64,000 nt of DNA from Aquirufa nivalisilvae (GCF_004307455.1 NZ_SEWX01000003.1:1-64000); one strand, 5' to 3'; positions 16,770-26,563 are shown, numbered from the stretch's first letter. Notes: generated by a model not told the origin, from the sequence alone. A program made the numbers and translations.

Positions 16770-18248
16770 ATGAGCAACAGTATTTGGAGAAAAAAACCGT
16801 TGGAAGCCTATGCTGCCGATGTCAAAAACAATCAATTAAAACGTGTTCTTGGAAAATGGGCTTTGACCTCTTTAGGTATTGGAGCCGTTATTGGTGGAGG
16901 TATATTTACCTTGACAGGAATTGCTGCCCATGATTGGGCAGGTCCAGCTTTAGCTTTGTCATTTGTGATGGCTGGAGTAGCTTGTACGTTTGCAGCATTA
17001 TGTTATGCTGAATTTGCTTCGATTTTGCCTGTAGAAGGCTCCGCTTATGCCTATTCATATGGTACAGTGGGTGAATTTTTTGCTTGGTTCATTGGATGGA
17101 ACCTTATATTGGAATACATGATGGGTGCTACTACGGTGGCTGTGGCCTGGTCTGGGTACTTTGAAAAACTATTACATCTCTTCAACATTAACTTACCGAT
17201 TTATTTGACCAATGACCCTGTTACTGCTGCAGAAAAAGCAGAGAAGCTGCGTGCAGCTGGGGAAGTTGTACCTGATTTTGCCTTTGCTTTCAACTTACCC
17301 GCTTTCTTAATTGTTTGGGGTGTAACTTGGGTCTTAGTAAAAGGAATAAAAGAGGCAGCTAGTACTAATAACTTAATCGTTATTATGAAAGTAGCGGCCG
17401 TTATTTTTGTTATTGTTGTAGGGGCATTTTATGTGGATACAGCTAATTGGCATCCATTTATTCCAGATGCAGTCATTGATGATTCAGGAGCTCAGCACTA
17501 TGGTTTTAATGGTGTTGTCACAGCCGCTAGTATTATTTTCTTTGCCTATATAGGTTTTGATGCAGTGTCTACACAGGCTGGAGAGGCGATTAACCCGACC
17601 AAAGATATTCCTTTTGCCATTATTGCTTCATTATTGATTTGTACACTTTTGTATATTTTGGTATCCTTAGTTTTAACAGGGATGGTAAAATATGACACCT
17701 TGGATTTGAAAGCACCGGTTGCTTCAGCCTTTGAAGGTGCAGGTTTGCCTATCGCCATGTACATTGTGACCATCGCAGCTACCGCAGGTTTAACTTCGGT
17801 GATGCTTGTTATGATGTTATCTCAAACACGTATCTTCTTAGGTATGGCCAAAGACGGTTTATTGCCAAAAGGGTTGTTTGGAGCCATTCACCCGAAATTC
17901 AAAACACCTTGGAAAAGCACGATTTTTGTTGGAGGGATTGTTTCTGTAGTTTCCGCACTTACTCCTATTGATAAAGTGTCAGAAATGTGCAGTTCAGGTA
18001 CTTTGTTAGCCTTCGCCATGATTTGTGGAGCAGTGTGGTTATTGCGTGTTAGAGAACCCAATATTGAGCGTCCTTTCCGAGCACCTTGGTTGCCATTTGT
18101 AGCTACGGCAGGTATCTTATGTAATCTATATTTAATGTGGGGATTACGTACTGAAACCAAGTTGTCATTCTTAATTTGGGGCTCTTTAGGTATCATCGTT
18201 TACTTTGCATACAGTAAAAAACATAGTAACCTGAATCAGAAGAACTAA
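16770..18248 (+). CDS. APC-family amino acid permease (CAT type)
   Basis: A 492-residue, about 12-helix transporter of the amino acid-polyamine-organocation superfamily, closest in pattern to the cationic amino acid transporter/YfnA group. SLGIGAVIGGGIFTLTG is the first-helix substrate motif with the unwound GIG segment, and YIGFDAVSTQAGEAINPTKDIP is the helix 6 block of this group. It should import amino acids with protons; specificity cannot be read. It is a single gene between two terminators. Confidence 0.9.
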   Translation: MSNSIWRKKPLEAYAADVKNNQLKRVLGKWALTSLGIGAVIGGGIFTLTGIAAHDWAGPALALSFVMAGVACTFAALCYAEFASILPVEGSAYAYSYGTVGEFFAWFIGWNLILEYMMGATTVAVAWSGYFEKLLHLFNINLPIYLTNDPVTAAEKAEKLRAAGEVVPDFAFAFNLPAFLIVWGVTWVLVKGIKEAASTNNLIVIMKVAAVIFVIVVGAFYVDTANWHPFIPDAVIDDSGAQHYGFNGVVTAASIIFFAYIGFDAVSTQAGEAINPTKDIPFAIIASLLICTLLYILVSLVLTGMVKYDTLDLKAPVASAFEGAGLPIAMYIVTIAATAGLTSVMLVMMLSQTRIFLGMAKDGLLPKGLFGAIHPKFKTPWKSTIFVGGIVSVVSALTPIDKVSEMCSSGTLLAFAMICGAVWLLRVREPNIERPFRAPWLPFVATAGILCNLYLMWGLRTETKLSFLIWGSLGIIVYFAYSKKHSNLNQKN

Positions 18249-18268
18249 GTTATTCAACGAGTAATATT

Positions 18269-18297
18269 TGGCACCCAAATTGGGTGCCATTTTTTTT
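18269..18297 (+). terminator. permease gene terminator
   Basis: GGCACCC-AAATT-GGGTGCC then A and nine T: perfect 7-bp stem, 20 bases after the stop. Confidence 0.9.
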
Positions 18298-18302
18298 TGC
18301 TG

Positions 18303-18310
18303 TACTTTTG
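18303..18310 (+). promoter_or_regulatory. -7 element for prfC
   Basis: TACTTTTG matches TAnnTTTG, 25 bases before the prfC ATG and immediately after the upstream terminator. A correctly spaced -33 box is not seen. Confidence 0.35.
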
Positions 18311-18335
18311 CAACCTGAATTAAAATAGTCATTAA

Positions 18336-19928
18336 ATGAGTAAGCTCGCAGCCGAAATTGCCAAAAGAAGAACCTTTGGAATTATCTCCCACCCCGATGC
18401 CGGAAAGACAACCTTAACGGAAAAATTGCTTCTTTTTGGGGGAGCAATCCAAACAGCTGGTGCGGTTAAATCCAATAAAATCAAGAAGGGGGCAACTTCC
18501 GACTTCATGGAAATTGAACGCCAAAGGGGTATCTCGGTGGCAACTTCTGTGATGACTTTTGATTACCAAGGTGTGAAAATCAACATTTTGGATACACCCG
18601 GTCACAAGGACTTTGCCGAGGATACCTATCGAACTTTAACAGCAGTAGACTCCGTTATTTTGGTCATTGATTGCGTGAAAGGGGTAGAGGAACAAACGGA
18701 ACGTTTGATGGAGGTTTGTCGAATGCGTAAAACTCCCGTGATTATTTTTATCAATAAAATGGACCGTGAAGGTCAAAACCCATTTGATTTATTGGATGAG
18801 TTGGAACAAAAGTTGTCCATTCGAGTGCGTCCATTGACATGGCCTATTAATATGGGTTCAAATTTCAAAGGTGTATACCATTTGTTGGATCGTTCCTTGA
18901 ATTTGTTTTCAGCCAATAAAACCAAAATTGAAAAAAATGTAGTGGCAGTAGATATTCACACGCCAGAATTGGACGCAAGAGTAGGGGATAAAGACGCGGC
19001 ACAATTGCGCGAAGATGTGGAGTTGATTGAAGGTGTCTATGAGCCATTCGATCGAGCTGAATATTTATCTGGTGAAATTGCACCTGTATTTTTTGGTTCA
19101 GCAGTGAACAATTTTGGTATACAAGAACTATTAGATACGTTTACCAAGATTGCCCCGCCAACGCAGGCACGTGGAACCGATGTACGTGTAGTGGAGCCAG
19201 CTGAGAAGAAATTTACGGGCTTTGTATTTAAAATACATGCCAACTTAGACCCAAAACATCGGGATAGAATCGCCTTTTTACGTATTTGTTCAGGTGTATT
19301 TCAACGAAATACTTTTTATCAGCACATTCGTTTGAAAAAGAATGTCCGCTTTGCCAATCCTTATAATTTCATGGCTCAGGAGAAGGAGGTGATTGAAGAA
19401 GGATTCCCAGGTGATGTCATTGGTCTATATGATACAGGTAACTTTAAGATTGGAGATACCTTGACGGAAGGAGAAGTGTTAAACTACCAAGGTATTCCTA
19501 ATTTTTCACCCGAGATATTCAAGGAATTGATCAATTTAGACCCCATGAAAGCCAAGCAATTGGAAAAGGGAATTGACCAATTGACCGATGAGGGGGTAGC
19601 CCAATTATTCCTTCAACCTCAATTAGGTAACCGAAAAATTGTAGGAACCGTTGGAGATTTGCAATACGAAGTTATTCAATATCGTTTGGAGCATGAGTAT
19701 GGAGCAAAATGTCGTTTTGACGGCATGCAGGTTAGCAAAGCTTGCTGGATAACTTCTGAAGATCCAAAGAAACTACAGGAGTTTGTGCGTTTGAAAGGAC
19801 AAAATATCGCTCAAGATAAGGACGGTAATTATGTGTTTTTAGCTGAATCCGACTGGATTTTACGGATGAACCAAACGAATAATCCAGAGATTGAATTCCA
19901 TTTTACTTCGGAGTTTAAATTGGCCTAA
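18336..19928 (+). CDS. prfC: peptide chain release factor 3
   Basis: A 530-residue translational GTPase RF3, which removes RF1/RF2 from the ribosome after termination. GTPase motifs are clear: G1 [12 protein letters not shown] (about 19-30), the switch region with [18 protein letters not shown]3 DTPGHKDF and G4 NKMDRE. The domain II and III parts follow with the normal length for the family. Single-gene transcription unit. Confidence 0.96.
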   Translation: MSKLAAEIAKRRTFGIISHPDAGKTTLTEKLLLFGGAIQTAGAVKSNKIKKGATSDFMEIERQRGISVATSVMTFDYQGVKINILDTPGHKDFAEDTYRTLTAVDSVILVIDCVKGVEEQTERLMEVCRMRKTPVIIFINKMDREGQNPFDLLDELEQKLSIRVRPLTWPINMGSNFKGVYHLLDRSLNLFSANKTKIEKNVVAVDIHTPELDARVGDKDAAQLREDVELIEGVYEPFDRAEYLSGEIAPVFFGSAVNNFGIQELLDTFTKIAPPTQARGTDVRVVEPAEKKFTGFVFKIHANLDPKHRDRIAFLRICSGVFQRNTFYQHIRLKKNVRFANPYNFMAQEKEVIEEGFPGDVIGLYDTGNFKIGDTLTEGEVLNYQGIPNFSPEIFKELINLDPMKAKQLEKGIDQLTDEGVAQLFLQPQLGNRKIVGTVGDLQYEVIQYRLEHEYGAKCRFDGMQVSKACWITSEDPKKLQEFVRLKGQNIAQDKDGNYVFLAESDWILRMNQTNNPEIEFHFTSEFKLA

Positions 19929-19977
19929 TATCAATTTATTGGACAATATAATTTGTTTGAAAAACGTTACAACGCTC

Positions 19978-20010
19978 AACGCTGTCAAGGTTTGGAACCT
20001 TGACAGCGTT
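19978..20010. repeat. 33-bp palindrome, copy C
   Basis: Arms AACGCTGTCAAGGTTT and GAACCTTGACAGCGTT around one G; 15 of 16 pairs are perfect and the innermost is mismatched. It lies between the convergent prfC and phosphosugar mutase genes and has the same core TGTCAA position as copies A and B. Confidence 0.75.
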
Positions 20011-20045
20011 AGAAAAAAAAGCGTTGAATCCCTTTATAACACCAA

Positions 20046-20074
20046 AAAACCCAGACAATTTGCCTGGGTTTTTT
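20046..20074. terminator. bidirectional terminator
   Basis: AAACCCAG - ten-base loop - CTGGGTTTTTT: stem of 8 bp or more with A-run before and T-run after, between convergent prfC and the mutase gene. Confidence 0.85.
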
Positions 20075-20115
20075 GTTAACATATTGTCGTATCATTTTTC
20101 AATGACAAGCAATCT

Positions 20116-21870
20116 TTATTTAAGTCCTAAATCCTCCTGAATGGTTTTAACTTTAGCTTGTAATGCAGTAAACGTCGCATCAAAATCAGCAGCTGAAGCT
20201 AAAGGGGCATTGACCGAAACATAGAACTTGATTTTAGGCTCCGTTCCCGATGGTCTTGCCGAAACCTTTGAACCATCAGCTAAAATCAATTGAATAACAT
20301 TAGAAGCCTCAATACCTCTACCTTCTATAATTGGACTAACTTGTCCTGTTGTCAAATCAGTAGCTTGTAAGCCCTCGTAATCCAATACCTTCACTGGTTT
20401 ACTTCCCGCCACACTAGCAGGCACGTTGGAACGAAGATTAATCATCATCTGCTTGATTTCTTCAGCTCCTGCCTTACCTTTTTTAGTTAAGGATATTAAG
20501 CCTTCGTAATAGAAGTTATTCTCAATGTACATTTCTGCTAGAAAATCGAAAAGCGATTTGCCTTGATCTTTCGCATAAGCGGTTAATTCTGCAATCATGG
20601 CACATGATGCCACCGCATCTTTATCACGCACAGCATCACCAATTAAATAGCCATAGGACTCCTCTCCACCACCAATGAACTTCTCTTTGCCTTCTAATTC
20701 ACGAATTACCTGGGCAATGTATTTGAATCCCGTTAGCGTATTATAGCAAGGTACCCCTTGTTGAGCACACATTTTATCGATCAAATCGGTAGTCACGATG
20801 GTTTTAGCCACAAATTCCTTGCCTGTCAATCGACCTAGGTTTTTGTCGACCTTTAGTAAATAATATAAAATCAAACTAGCCATTTGATTTCCATTCAATA
20901 ACTGCCATTCACCACTTGGGCTCTTTACCGCTGCCCCAACTCGGTCTGCATCTGGGTCAGTGGCTATTACTAAATCGGCATCTAATGCTTTTGCCTGATT
21001 TAAGGCTAATGTCATTGCCTCTTTTTCCTCAGGATTCGGATAAATGACCGTTGGGAAATTTCCATTGGGTTCAGCTTGCTCCTTAACCACATGAACGGAT
21101 GTAAAACCTAATAATGCCAGTGCTTTAGGAACTAATGTAATCCCTGTTCCATGAATGGGAGAAAATACAATTTTCAAATCTTTTTGACGCTGAATTACCT
21201 CGGGCTGACGGCAATTGGCTTGAATGGTTTTTAAGTATTCCTGATCGATTTGATCATCCAAGAGATGCAATAAAGCATCATTCCCTTGAAACTTGATGTC
21301 ATCTACGGAAAGAATAGCGTTTACTTCAGCCACAATGTTTTTATCGTGCGGAGCTACAACCTGAGAACCGTCTGACCAATAGGCTTTATAGCCGTTATAT
21401 TCTTTCGGATTATGGGAAGCTGTAATCACGATTCCTGCATGACATCCTAAATGTCGCACGGCAAAGGAAAGCTGTGGCGTTGGACGAAGCGCTGGAAACA
21501 AATACACTTCAATGCCATTGGCTGTAAAAATATCGGCTGCAATCCGGCAAAATTCTGGGGAGTTGTTTCTTGAATCGTGGGCAATAGCCACTTTGATTTT
21601 TTGATTACCTAAAACCGTTAATAAATAATTTGCGAAGCCTTGCGTGGCTGCACCCACCGTATAGCGATTCATACGATTGCATCCAACGCCCATTTCGCCT
21701 CTCATTCCACCCGTTCCAAATTCCAAAGATTTATAAAAGGAATCGGTTAAAGTAACTTGATCTTCTTGATCAATTAAGTGTTGGATTTGAGATTTTGTTT
21801 CTGCATCATAGGCTCCAGAAAGCCATTGATTTACATTTTGTTGAGTAGTATTGTCAAGGTGTAATGCCAT
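20116..21870 (-). CDS. phosphoglucomutase/phosphomannomutase family protein
   Basis: An alpha-D-phosphohexomutase of about 584 residues, long form as in PgcA-type enzymes. All four active-site loops are present: the phosphoserine loop TASHNPKEYNGYKAY, the Mg loop DPDADRVGAAV, the sugar loop GGEESYGY and the phosphate loop RPSGTEPKIKFYV. It interconverts hexose 1- and 6-phosphates. I start at the ATG at 21870 (MALHLDNTT); an in-frame TTG at 21885 is less likely. Confidence 0.93.
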   Translation of the reverse strand: MALHLDNTTQQNVNQWLSGAYDAETKSQIQHLIDQEDQVTLTDSFYKSLEFGTGGMRGEMGVGCNRMNRYTVGAATQGFANYLLTVLGNQKIKVAIAHDSRNNSPEFCRIAADIFTANGIEVYLFPALRPTPQLSFAVRHLGCHAGIVITASHNPKEYNGYKAYWSDGSQVVAPHDKNIVAEVNAILSVDDIKFQGNDALLHLLDDQIDQEYLKTIQANCRQPEVIQRQKDLKIVFSPIHGTGITLVPKALALLGFTSVHVVKEQAEPNGNFPTVIYPNPEEKEAMTLALNQAKALDADLVIATDPDADRVGAAVKSPSGEWQLLNGNQMASLILYYLLKVDKNLGRLTGKEFVAKTIVTTDLIDKMCAQQGVPCYNTLTGFKYIAQVIRELEGKEKFIGGGEESYGYLIGDAVRDKDAVASCAMIAELTAYAKDQGKSLFDFLAEMYIENNFYYEGLISLTKKGKAGAEEIKQMMINLRSNVPASVAGSKPVKVLDYEGLQATDLTTGQVSPIIEGRGIEASNVIQLILADGSKVSARPSGTEPKIKFYVSVNAPLASAADFDATFTALQAKVKTIQEDLGLK

Positions 21871-21977
21871 AGGGTTAATTTTCAAAGAGGGCTGTCAAAT
21901 TATTTGCTTACTTTTGTGGTTATACGAACACATTGCCTCTAAATTAGAAAATTTTCGCAAGAATTATAATTGGATTG

Positions 21978-23762
21978 ATGAACTTGTTTAGCCAGCGGCA
22001 TTTTTATTTTTTTCTTTCTCTGGCTCCTGCCATTTTCTTTTATTTCTTTCTTCAGAAATTTGGAATCAACGCCCCCTTTGCTGATGATTGGAGTGCCATC
22101 AATGGCTTCATTATTCGCTTTTTTCATGGAGATGATAGCTTTGTAGATAAAATAGCTTTATTGGCTTCTCAGTGCAACGAACACCGAGAGGGATATTTGT
22201 CGATCATCAGTTTAATTCAATATTCTATTTCGGGTCAAATCAATTACATGACCTTGAATTTGGTTGGTGCTGGGGCCACTTTAGGAGTTCATTTTTTATT
22301 GAATGGGTATTTACATCGCTATCAATTACCTCATTGGTGGATTATTCCCTTGGCTTTTATTTGGTATAATGCAGCCTATTTTCACAATATTTTTTGGCCA
22401 GTTTGTGCCTTGCAGCATAATAGTATTGTGTTTTTCATCCTATTCGTTTTTTATGTGTTGGATGGAAAAGGAAAACAATCCGTGCAATTTACATGGGCCA
22501 TTTTCTTAGCTTTTATAGCTGTATTCACCAGTGGAAATGGCTTTTTGCTATTTGTTGCTGCATTTCCTATCCTAAAAAATTACCGTTGGACGTATTGGGT
22601 GCTTTGGACAATTGCTGGAATAGCCTTTTTCAGTTTGTACATGTGGGGATATCAACATCCTTTTCAAAGGGGACATTTGACAGACAATTTACATATGGTA
22701 GCTTCTATCATTCAAATATTTTTTGTCTACCTGGGTTCATTTGTGGGGGTATTTTTCTCTACTACATCTGAGTTTAGGGTCGAGCTAAGCTTGGGCATGG
22801 GGGGCGCTGTTTTTATGACTTGGATGATATTCGTATTTCGACATATCTATCAAATCGTCCGTCAAAAATCTTCTTTGGACTTTATCCTTTCGATTCAATT
22901 GTTTATTCTGGCTACGGCACTTATTTATTCCATCGGTCGAGCTAATTTACCTATCGAATTTGTTTTTGAAAGTCGATATGCCATCAATAGTACCTTATTT
23001 TTGATGAGTTTATGTTTGATGCTTTGGCATATGTTTCCTGGCATTAAATCTTGGAGAGCGTGGACTTTTGTAGCATTTTCTATGCTGTATTTTGGGATAT
23101 CGTATTGGAATAATTTATTAGCTGTTGTCAATTTCACCAGCTCCCAATCTGCGGCGATAATTAAACATAGCATTCAGCATCGAGAGCATTATTATTTTAA
23201 AGATTCCTTAGGAAGAAAGGCTGATTTAGGGGCTCCTAATCTAAAAGAACTTTCACAATTGGGAGGTCCTATTGTTGATTTTACAGCTGAATTACCTGCC
23301 TCGGTGAAATATGCCAACGATGCTGTTTCTCTGACATTCAAAAATGGATTTTTTGCATTGGATAAGCATGAAGCTAAATTAGAGAAGGATTTTCAAGCCA
23401 ATCCAACTTCCTTAGCTAAGGCTCCTCAGGGTAAGGATTTGTTGCGTTTTAGCCTTGAAAAAAATGGGTTAAGGTATTCGGGAGAAAAGACAAGGGCAAA
23501 AATGTCCTATGGTTCAGATGGAATGTATGTGGTCTTTGAAAATGCCAAAAAAGAAAATTGGGTGTTCAATTTGTATTTCATGGAGTTGGATCGTGCCCGA
23601 CAAATCAAGTTTCACGATGCCATTTATGTACGAAAAGTAGAAGGTATGATACCATTCATTTATCTTCCAGATGGAGATTACCGAGTTAAGCTATTCCGTG
23701 TAGAAGACAATCAAACGAGTTTAGTGAGTATTTTGCCACATATTCCCGTTAAAGGGATGTGA
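21978..23762 (+). CDS. polytopic membrane protein, GT-C-like
   Basis: A 594-residue protein with about ten hydrophobic segments over residues 1-370 and a soluble C-terminal domain (about 400-594). The first loop carries FADDWSAI; an acidic pair in the first extracytoplasmic loop is typical of GT-C glycosyltransferases, so a lipid-linked sugar transferase is a reasonable guess, not more. The C-terminus ends with a beta-rich DGDYRVKLFRVE segment. Its last 14 bases overlap the end of convergent dapF. The ATG at 21978 is used rather than the TTG before it. Confidence 0.65.
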   Translation: MNLFSQRHFYFFLSLAPAIFFYFFLQKFGINAPFADDWSAINGFIIRFFHGDDSFVDKIALLASQCNEHREGYLSIISLIQYSISGQINYMTLNLVGAGATLGVHFLLNGYLHRYQLPHWWIIPLAFIWYNAAYFHNIFWPVCALQHNSIVFFILFVFYVLDGKGKQSVQFTWAIFLAFIAVFTSGNGFLLFVAAFPILKNYRWTYWVLWTIAGIAFFSLYMWGYQHPFQRGHLTDNLHMVASIIQIFFVYLGSFVGVFFSTTSEFRVELSLGMGGAVFMTWMIFVFRHIYQIVRQKSSLDFILSIQLFILATALIYSIGRANLPIEFVFESRYAINSTLFLMSLCLMLWHMFPGIKSWRAWTFVAFSMLYFGISYWNNLLAVVNFTSSQSAAIIKHSIQHREHYYFKDSLGRKADLGAPNLKELSQLGGPIVDFTAELPASVKYANDAVSLTFKNGFFALDKHEAKLEKDFQANPTSLAKAPQGKDLLRFSLEKNGLRYSGEKTRAKMSYGSDGMYVVFENAKKENWVFNLYFMELDRARQIKFHDAIYVRKVEGMIPFIYLPDGDYRVKLFRVEDNQTSLVSILPHIPVKGM

Positions 23763-24522
23763 TTTCCCCTTCAAAGACCCGAACAGCTGGCCCAATTAAA
23801 TAGACGTCGTAAAAGCCTGTTTGTGCATTTCCTTTAAATTCAATGGAAAGCTTTCCTCCGATGGTTTGAATAGCAACTGGACTTGTTAAGCCATGGATGG
23901 TATTCGCTACCAAAGCAGCAGCGGTTACACCTGTTCCGCAGGAATAAGTCTCATCCTCAACCCCTCGTTCGTATGTACGAACAAATAGACCTTGGTTTAC
24001 TAATTCTACGAAATTGACATTGGTTCCACCCCGACTTTTAAACGTATCGGAATATCGAATTTGGGCGCCAATGTTTTTGACATCTTCGGCTTGTACGGCA
24101 GAACTAAATCGAACTAGATGAGGTGATCCAGTTTGAGCAAAATAGTCAGAAGAAACAGCTTCAATCTCCGATACGTTTTGCATATGTAAGGAGATTTTGT
24201 CTGGGTCAATGTGCGCTTGATGTTCACCATCAATGGCAATGAATGTGGTGAAATTTTGTACAATTCCTAAGTCGGAGGCAAAGCGCACTAAGCAGCGTCC
24301 ACCATTTCCGCACATGCTTCCTTCGGTTCCATCCGAGTTGTAATAGACCATTCTGAAATCATAACCTTCGGCATTTTGCAGTAGCATGAGTCCATCTGCT
24401 CCAATACCAAATCGGCGGTGGCACAAATGGGCAATCTCCTTCTGACCGAGCTGGAAATTACCCTCTCTGTCATCGATGATCACAAAATCATTTCCGGTAC
24501 CTTGGTATTTGTAGAATTTCAT
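23749..24522 (-). CDS. dapF: diaminopimelate epimerase
   Basis: A 257-residue DapF, converting LL- to meso-diaminopimelate for lysine and peptidoglycan. The two catalytic cysteines are present: C71 in MCGNGGRC and the second in YSCGTGVTAAA (about 205-210). YQGTGNDFVIID is the N-terminal signature. Its 3' end overlaps the convergent membrane protein gene by 14 bases. Confidence 0.95.
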   Translation of the reverse strand: MKFYKYQGTGNDFVIIDDREGNFQLGQKEIAHLCHRRFGIGADGLMLLQNAEGYDFRMVYYNSDGTEGSMCGNGGRCLVRFASDLGIVQNFTTFIAIDGEHQAHIDPDKISLHMQNVSEIEAVSSDYFAQTGSPHLVRFSSAVQAEDVKNIGAQIRYSDTFKSRGGTNVNFVELVNQGLFVRTYERGVEDETYSCGTGVTAAALVANTIHGLTSPVAIQTIGGKLSIEFKGNAQTGFYDVYLIGPAVRVFEGEITSL

Positions 24523-24556
24523 GGGGGCAAAGATAAGGAATATAGTATTTAGATAT

Positions 24557-24586
24557 TAGTTATTAGGGTTCAGTTATTAGTTATTA
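24557..24586 (+). repeat. left arm of an inverted repeat split by the IS
   Basis: Thirty bases of TTAGTTATTAG words that pair, with about three mismatches, with 25991-26020. Without the IS the two arms would be roughly 95 bases apart. Confidence 0.55.
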
Positions 24587-24594
24587 GATTTTTT

Positions 24595-24622
24595 TGTCTT
24601 GTCCTGATATAGGTTGACAGTT
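24595..24622 (+). repeat. IS3 left terminal inverted repeat
   Basis: Begins TGTCTTGTCCTGA and ends GACAGTT; pairs with 25874-25901 at about 21 of 28 positions. An exact reverse-complement copy stands alone at 685-712. Confidence 0.85.
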
Positions 24623-24653
24623 GGGTTCATTAATAACTCATTGTAAATATAGT

Positions 24654-25451
24654 TTAAGCTGCATATAAATCAACTGGCTTTTTCATTTTTAAAGCTAAAT
24701 GCGGTCTTGATTCATTGTAGGTTTTAATGGCTTGAGAAACCGCTTTTTGGGCGGTTTTCAAGTTTTTATAAGTAGCATCTAAATTGAATTCATTTTTCAA
24801 AATTCCATTCACTCTTTCCGCCAATGCATTATCATAACAATTTCCCGCTTCTCCCATACTCACTTTTATTCCATGTTTTTCCGCTAATTGTACGTACTGA
24901 TTACTGCAATACTGAATACCTCGATCTGAATGGTGAATCGTATTCATTCTAATTCTATGTTTAGCAGCCATTTTTAAGGCATTGAGGCATCCTGTTAAGT
25001 CTAGGGAATCGCTGAGATCATATCCGATGATTTTTCGGCTATAGGCGTCAGTGATTAGAGCTAGATAACAAAAGCCCTTTTGCTTTCTAATGTAGGTTAT
25101 ATCACTTACCCATATTTGGTCAGCTTCAGTAGGTATTAGATCTTTTATTAAGTTGCCATGTTTGTAAAAGCGATGAAAACTATTGGTTGTTTTGGTATAG
25201 CTCTTCTTGGGCTTTACTAATAAATCCTGTTGCTTTAACCATGCAAAGAATCGATCTCTACCCACATATAAATTGCTTTGCTTTAGGCTTGGAGCAATTA
25301 AATAATGTAATTTCCTTCCACCTAGTCGAGGCATTTTCTTTCGTTGTTCTAAAACAAGATCAATTAGAATAGGTTCTTTAAAATGCTTAGAAATAAAAGT
25401 CTGCCTTCGCTGTTTATAAAAGCTAGCTCTCACTTTATCTAGTTTATGCAC
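24654..25451 (-). CDS. IS3 transposase OrfB (DDE integrase)
   Basis: A 265-residue rve-type integrase core. The catalytic DDE residues lie in WVSDITYI, HHSDRGIQY and NALAERVNGILKNEF. An HTH_21-like region precedes the core (QRRQTFISKHF to LGGRKLHYLI). The frame is -1 relative to orfA and stays open upstream as far as the A9 run at 25508-25516, so the natural product is probably an OrfAB fusion; the GTG at 25451 may also serve as a start for OrfB alone. Confidence 0.93.
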   Translation of the reverse strand: MHKLDKVRASFYKQRRQTFISKHFKEPILIDLVLEQRKKMPRLGGRKLHYLIAPSLKQSNLYVGRDRFFAWLKQQDLLVKPKKSYTKTTNSFHRFYKHGNLIKDLIPTEADQIWVSDITYIRKQKGFCYLALITDAYSRKIIGYDLSDSLDLTGCLNALKMAAKHRIRMNTIHHSDRGIQYCSNQYVQLAEKHGIKVSMGEAGNCYDNALAERVNGILKNEFNLDATYKNLKTAQKAVSQAIKTYNESRPHLALKMKKPVDLYAA

Positions 25452-25459
25452 AACAAGGG

Positions 25460-25858
25460 CTACTTTCTGCCCTTTTTGGACGGCTTTGATGATAATATCG
25501 AACCAGCTTTTTTTTTAACCTCTTCGATATCTAATCCTTGTTGTTCACAAATAACCTCCAAGGTGCTTTCCGCAATAACTCGGTCGGTGACAATGTCTGC
25601 AATAGACATCTTTAAGCGCTTTATTTCTAGCTTTAAAGCAGCAATTTCATCTTTTTCTTGGGGAGTTTCCACACGAATAGTTTTTGGTATGAGATTAAAA
25701 TTACCACTTTTTCTTGCCCAATAAGCAATCGTGGTAGAACCTTTGATTCCATAGCGCCGCTGTAATTCATGGGCACTATAAATTCCTTGGGAAAGTTCTT
25801 CTAAAACTTGTTGTTTGAAACTTTCACTGTAACGATAAATCCTCTTAATTTTAAGCAT
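25460..25858 (-). CDS. IS3 transposase OrfA (HTH protein)
   Basis: A 132-residue protein with an N-terminal helix-turn-helix (YSESFKQQVLEEL through YGIKGSTTIAYWARK, about 9-53) that binds the terminal repeats, and a leucine-zipper-like coiled coil (DEIAALKLEIKRLKMSIAD, about 70-90). The stop at 25460 lies after an A-rich segment; nine A residues encoding KKK form the likely slippery site for fusion with OrfB. Confidence 0.92.
   Translation of the reverse strand: MLKIKRIYRYSESFKQQVLEELSQGIYSAHELQRRYGIKGSTTIAYWARKSGNFNLIPKTIRVETPQEKDEIAALKLEIKRLKMSIADIVTDRVIAESTLEVICEQQGLDIEEVKKKAGSILSSKPSKKGRK
25508..25516 (-). promoter_or_regulatory. candidate -1 frameshift site (A9)
   Basis: The minus strand has nine A followed by G, within GTT AAA AAA AAA GCT of orfA. 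Slipping back by one base here enters the orfB frame, which has no stop from this point on. Confidence 0.6.
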
Positions 25859-25873
25859 AAGTATTCAGTTTGT

Positions 25874-25901
25874 AACTGTCTACTTTTTTCAGGACGGGAC
25901 A
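25874..25901 (-). repeat. IS3 right terminal inverted repeat
   Basis: Read on the minus strand it begins TGTCCCGTCCTGA and ends GACAGTT, mirroring the left end. Confidence 0.85.
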
Positions 25902-25990
25902 TTTTGTTATATCAAGACATGGTATTTCCGTTGAATTAATGATTAAAATTAAGCTTAGATTTAACGATCAAAAAAAAATTGAAACTGTTT

Positions 25991-26020
25991 TAATAACTAT
26001 TAACTAAACCCTAATCACTA
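25991..26020 (-). repeat. right arm of the inverted repeat split by the IS
   Basis: Complementary to 24557-24586 over 30 bases with few mismatches. It overlaps the stop codon of the DinB gene. Confidence 0.55.
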
Positions 26021-26536
26021 TAAAGTATACCGCTCCTTCATAATTCCCAAATGATGCTTTTCATGGCCAGCGATCATCCAAGAAATGGCACGGACAGATA
26101 CAGAATTGCCGTTGGCTGTACCCATGGTATTCCATTGTTCGGGAGAAAAGGATTTCAATAGGGCGGTGGTAGCTTGACGGGTCAAAATATATTGTTGTAG
26201 GATTAGATCCGTGTTTTGATTTTCATAATGGGCATTTTCTAAATAAGTATTTTCATCAAAACCGGGTAGGGATTGTTGTTCACCCCGACTGATGCATAAG
26301 GTTCGATAGGATAAGATGCGTTCTGTGTCAACTAGGTGACCTAGAAGCTGCTGCAAAGTCCATTTTCCTGGAGCATAAGCAAAAGCCCATTGCTCTGTAC
26401 TTAGGTTTTGGTAGAGCGATTGAATTATTTTTGATTGATTATCGAGTACGTCAAATAGATTTTCTGTCGACTCAAAATTCAGATATTCAGCGAAGTAGCG
26501 TGTTTTCGGGTATTCGTAGGAGGCGGGAGGGAACAT
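26018..26536 (-). CDS. DinB family protein
   Basis: A 172-residue DinB-like four-helix-bundle protein. The metal-binding histidines are probably those in LLGHLVDTER and AGHEKHHLGIM. GKWTLQQLLGHLVDTER is the family signature. DinB proteins are putative metal-dependent thiol transferases or hydrolases; the substrate is unknown. It stands alone, with its promoter region reaching into the upstream tRNA promoter region on the other strand. Confidence 0.87.
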   Translation of the reverse strand: MFPPASYEYPKTRYFAEYLNFESTENLFDVLDNQSKIIQSLYQNLSTEQWAFAYAPGKWTLQQLLGHLVDTERILSYRTLCISRGEQQSLPGFDENTYLENAHYENQNTDLILQQYILTRQATTALLKSFSPEQWNTMGTANGNSVSVRAISWMIAGHEKHHLGIMKERYTL

Positions 26537-26563
26537 ATTTTTTTGGTTTTTTTTGCTTGTGCA

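Larger units (their letters stand above)
24595..25901 (-). mobile_element. intact IS3-family insertion sequence, 1307 bp
   Basis: Both ends carry 28-bp imperfect inverted repeats (24595-24622 and 25874-25901) that share TGTC, GTCCTGA and GACAGTT. Two overlapping-frame genes, orfA and orfB, give a DDE transposase through a -1 frameshift. TTTT flanks both ends (24591-24594 and 25902-25905), consistent with a 3-4 bp target duplication though it lies in a T-run. All parts look functional. The IS3 subgroup is not assigned. Confidence 0.9.
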
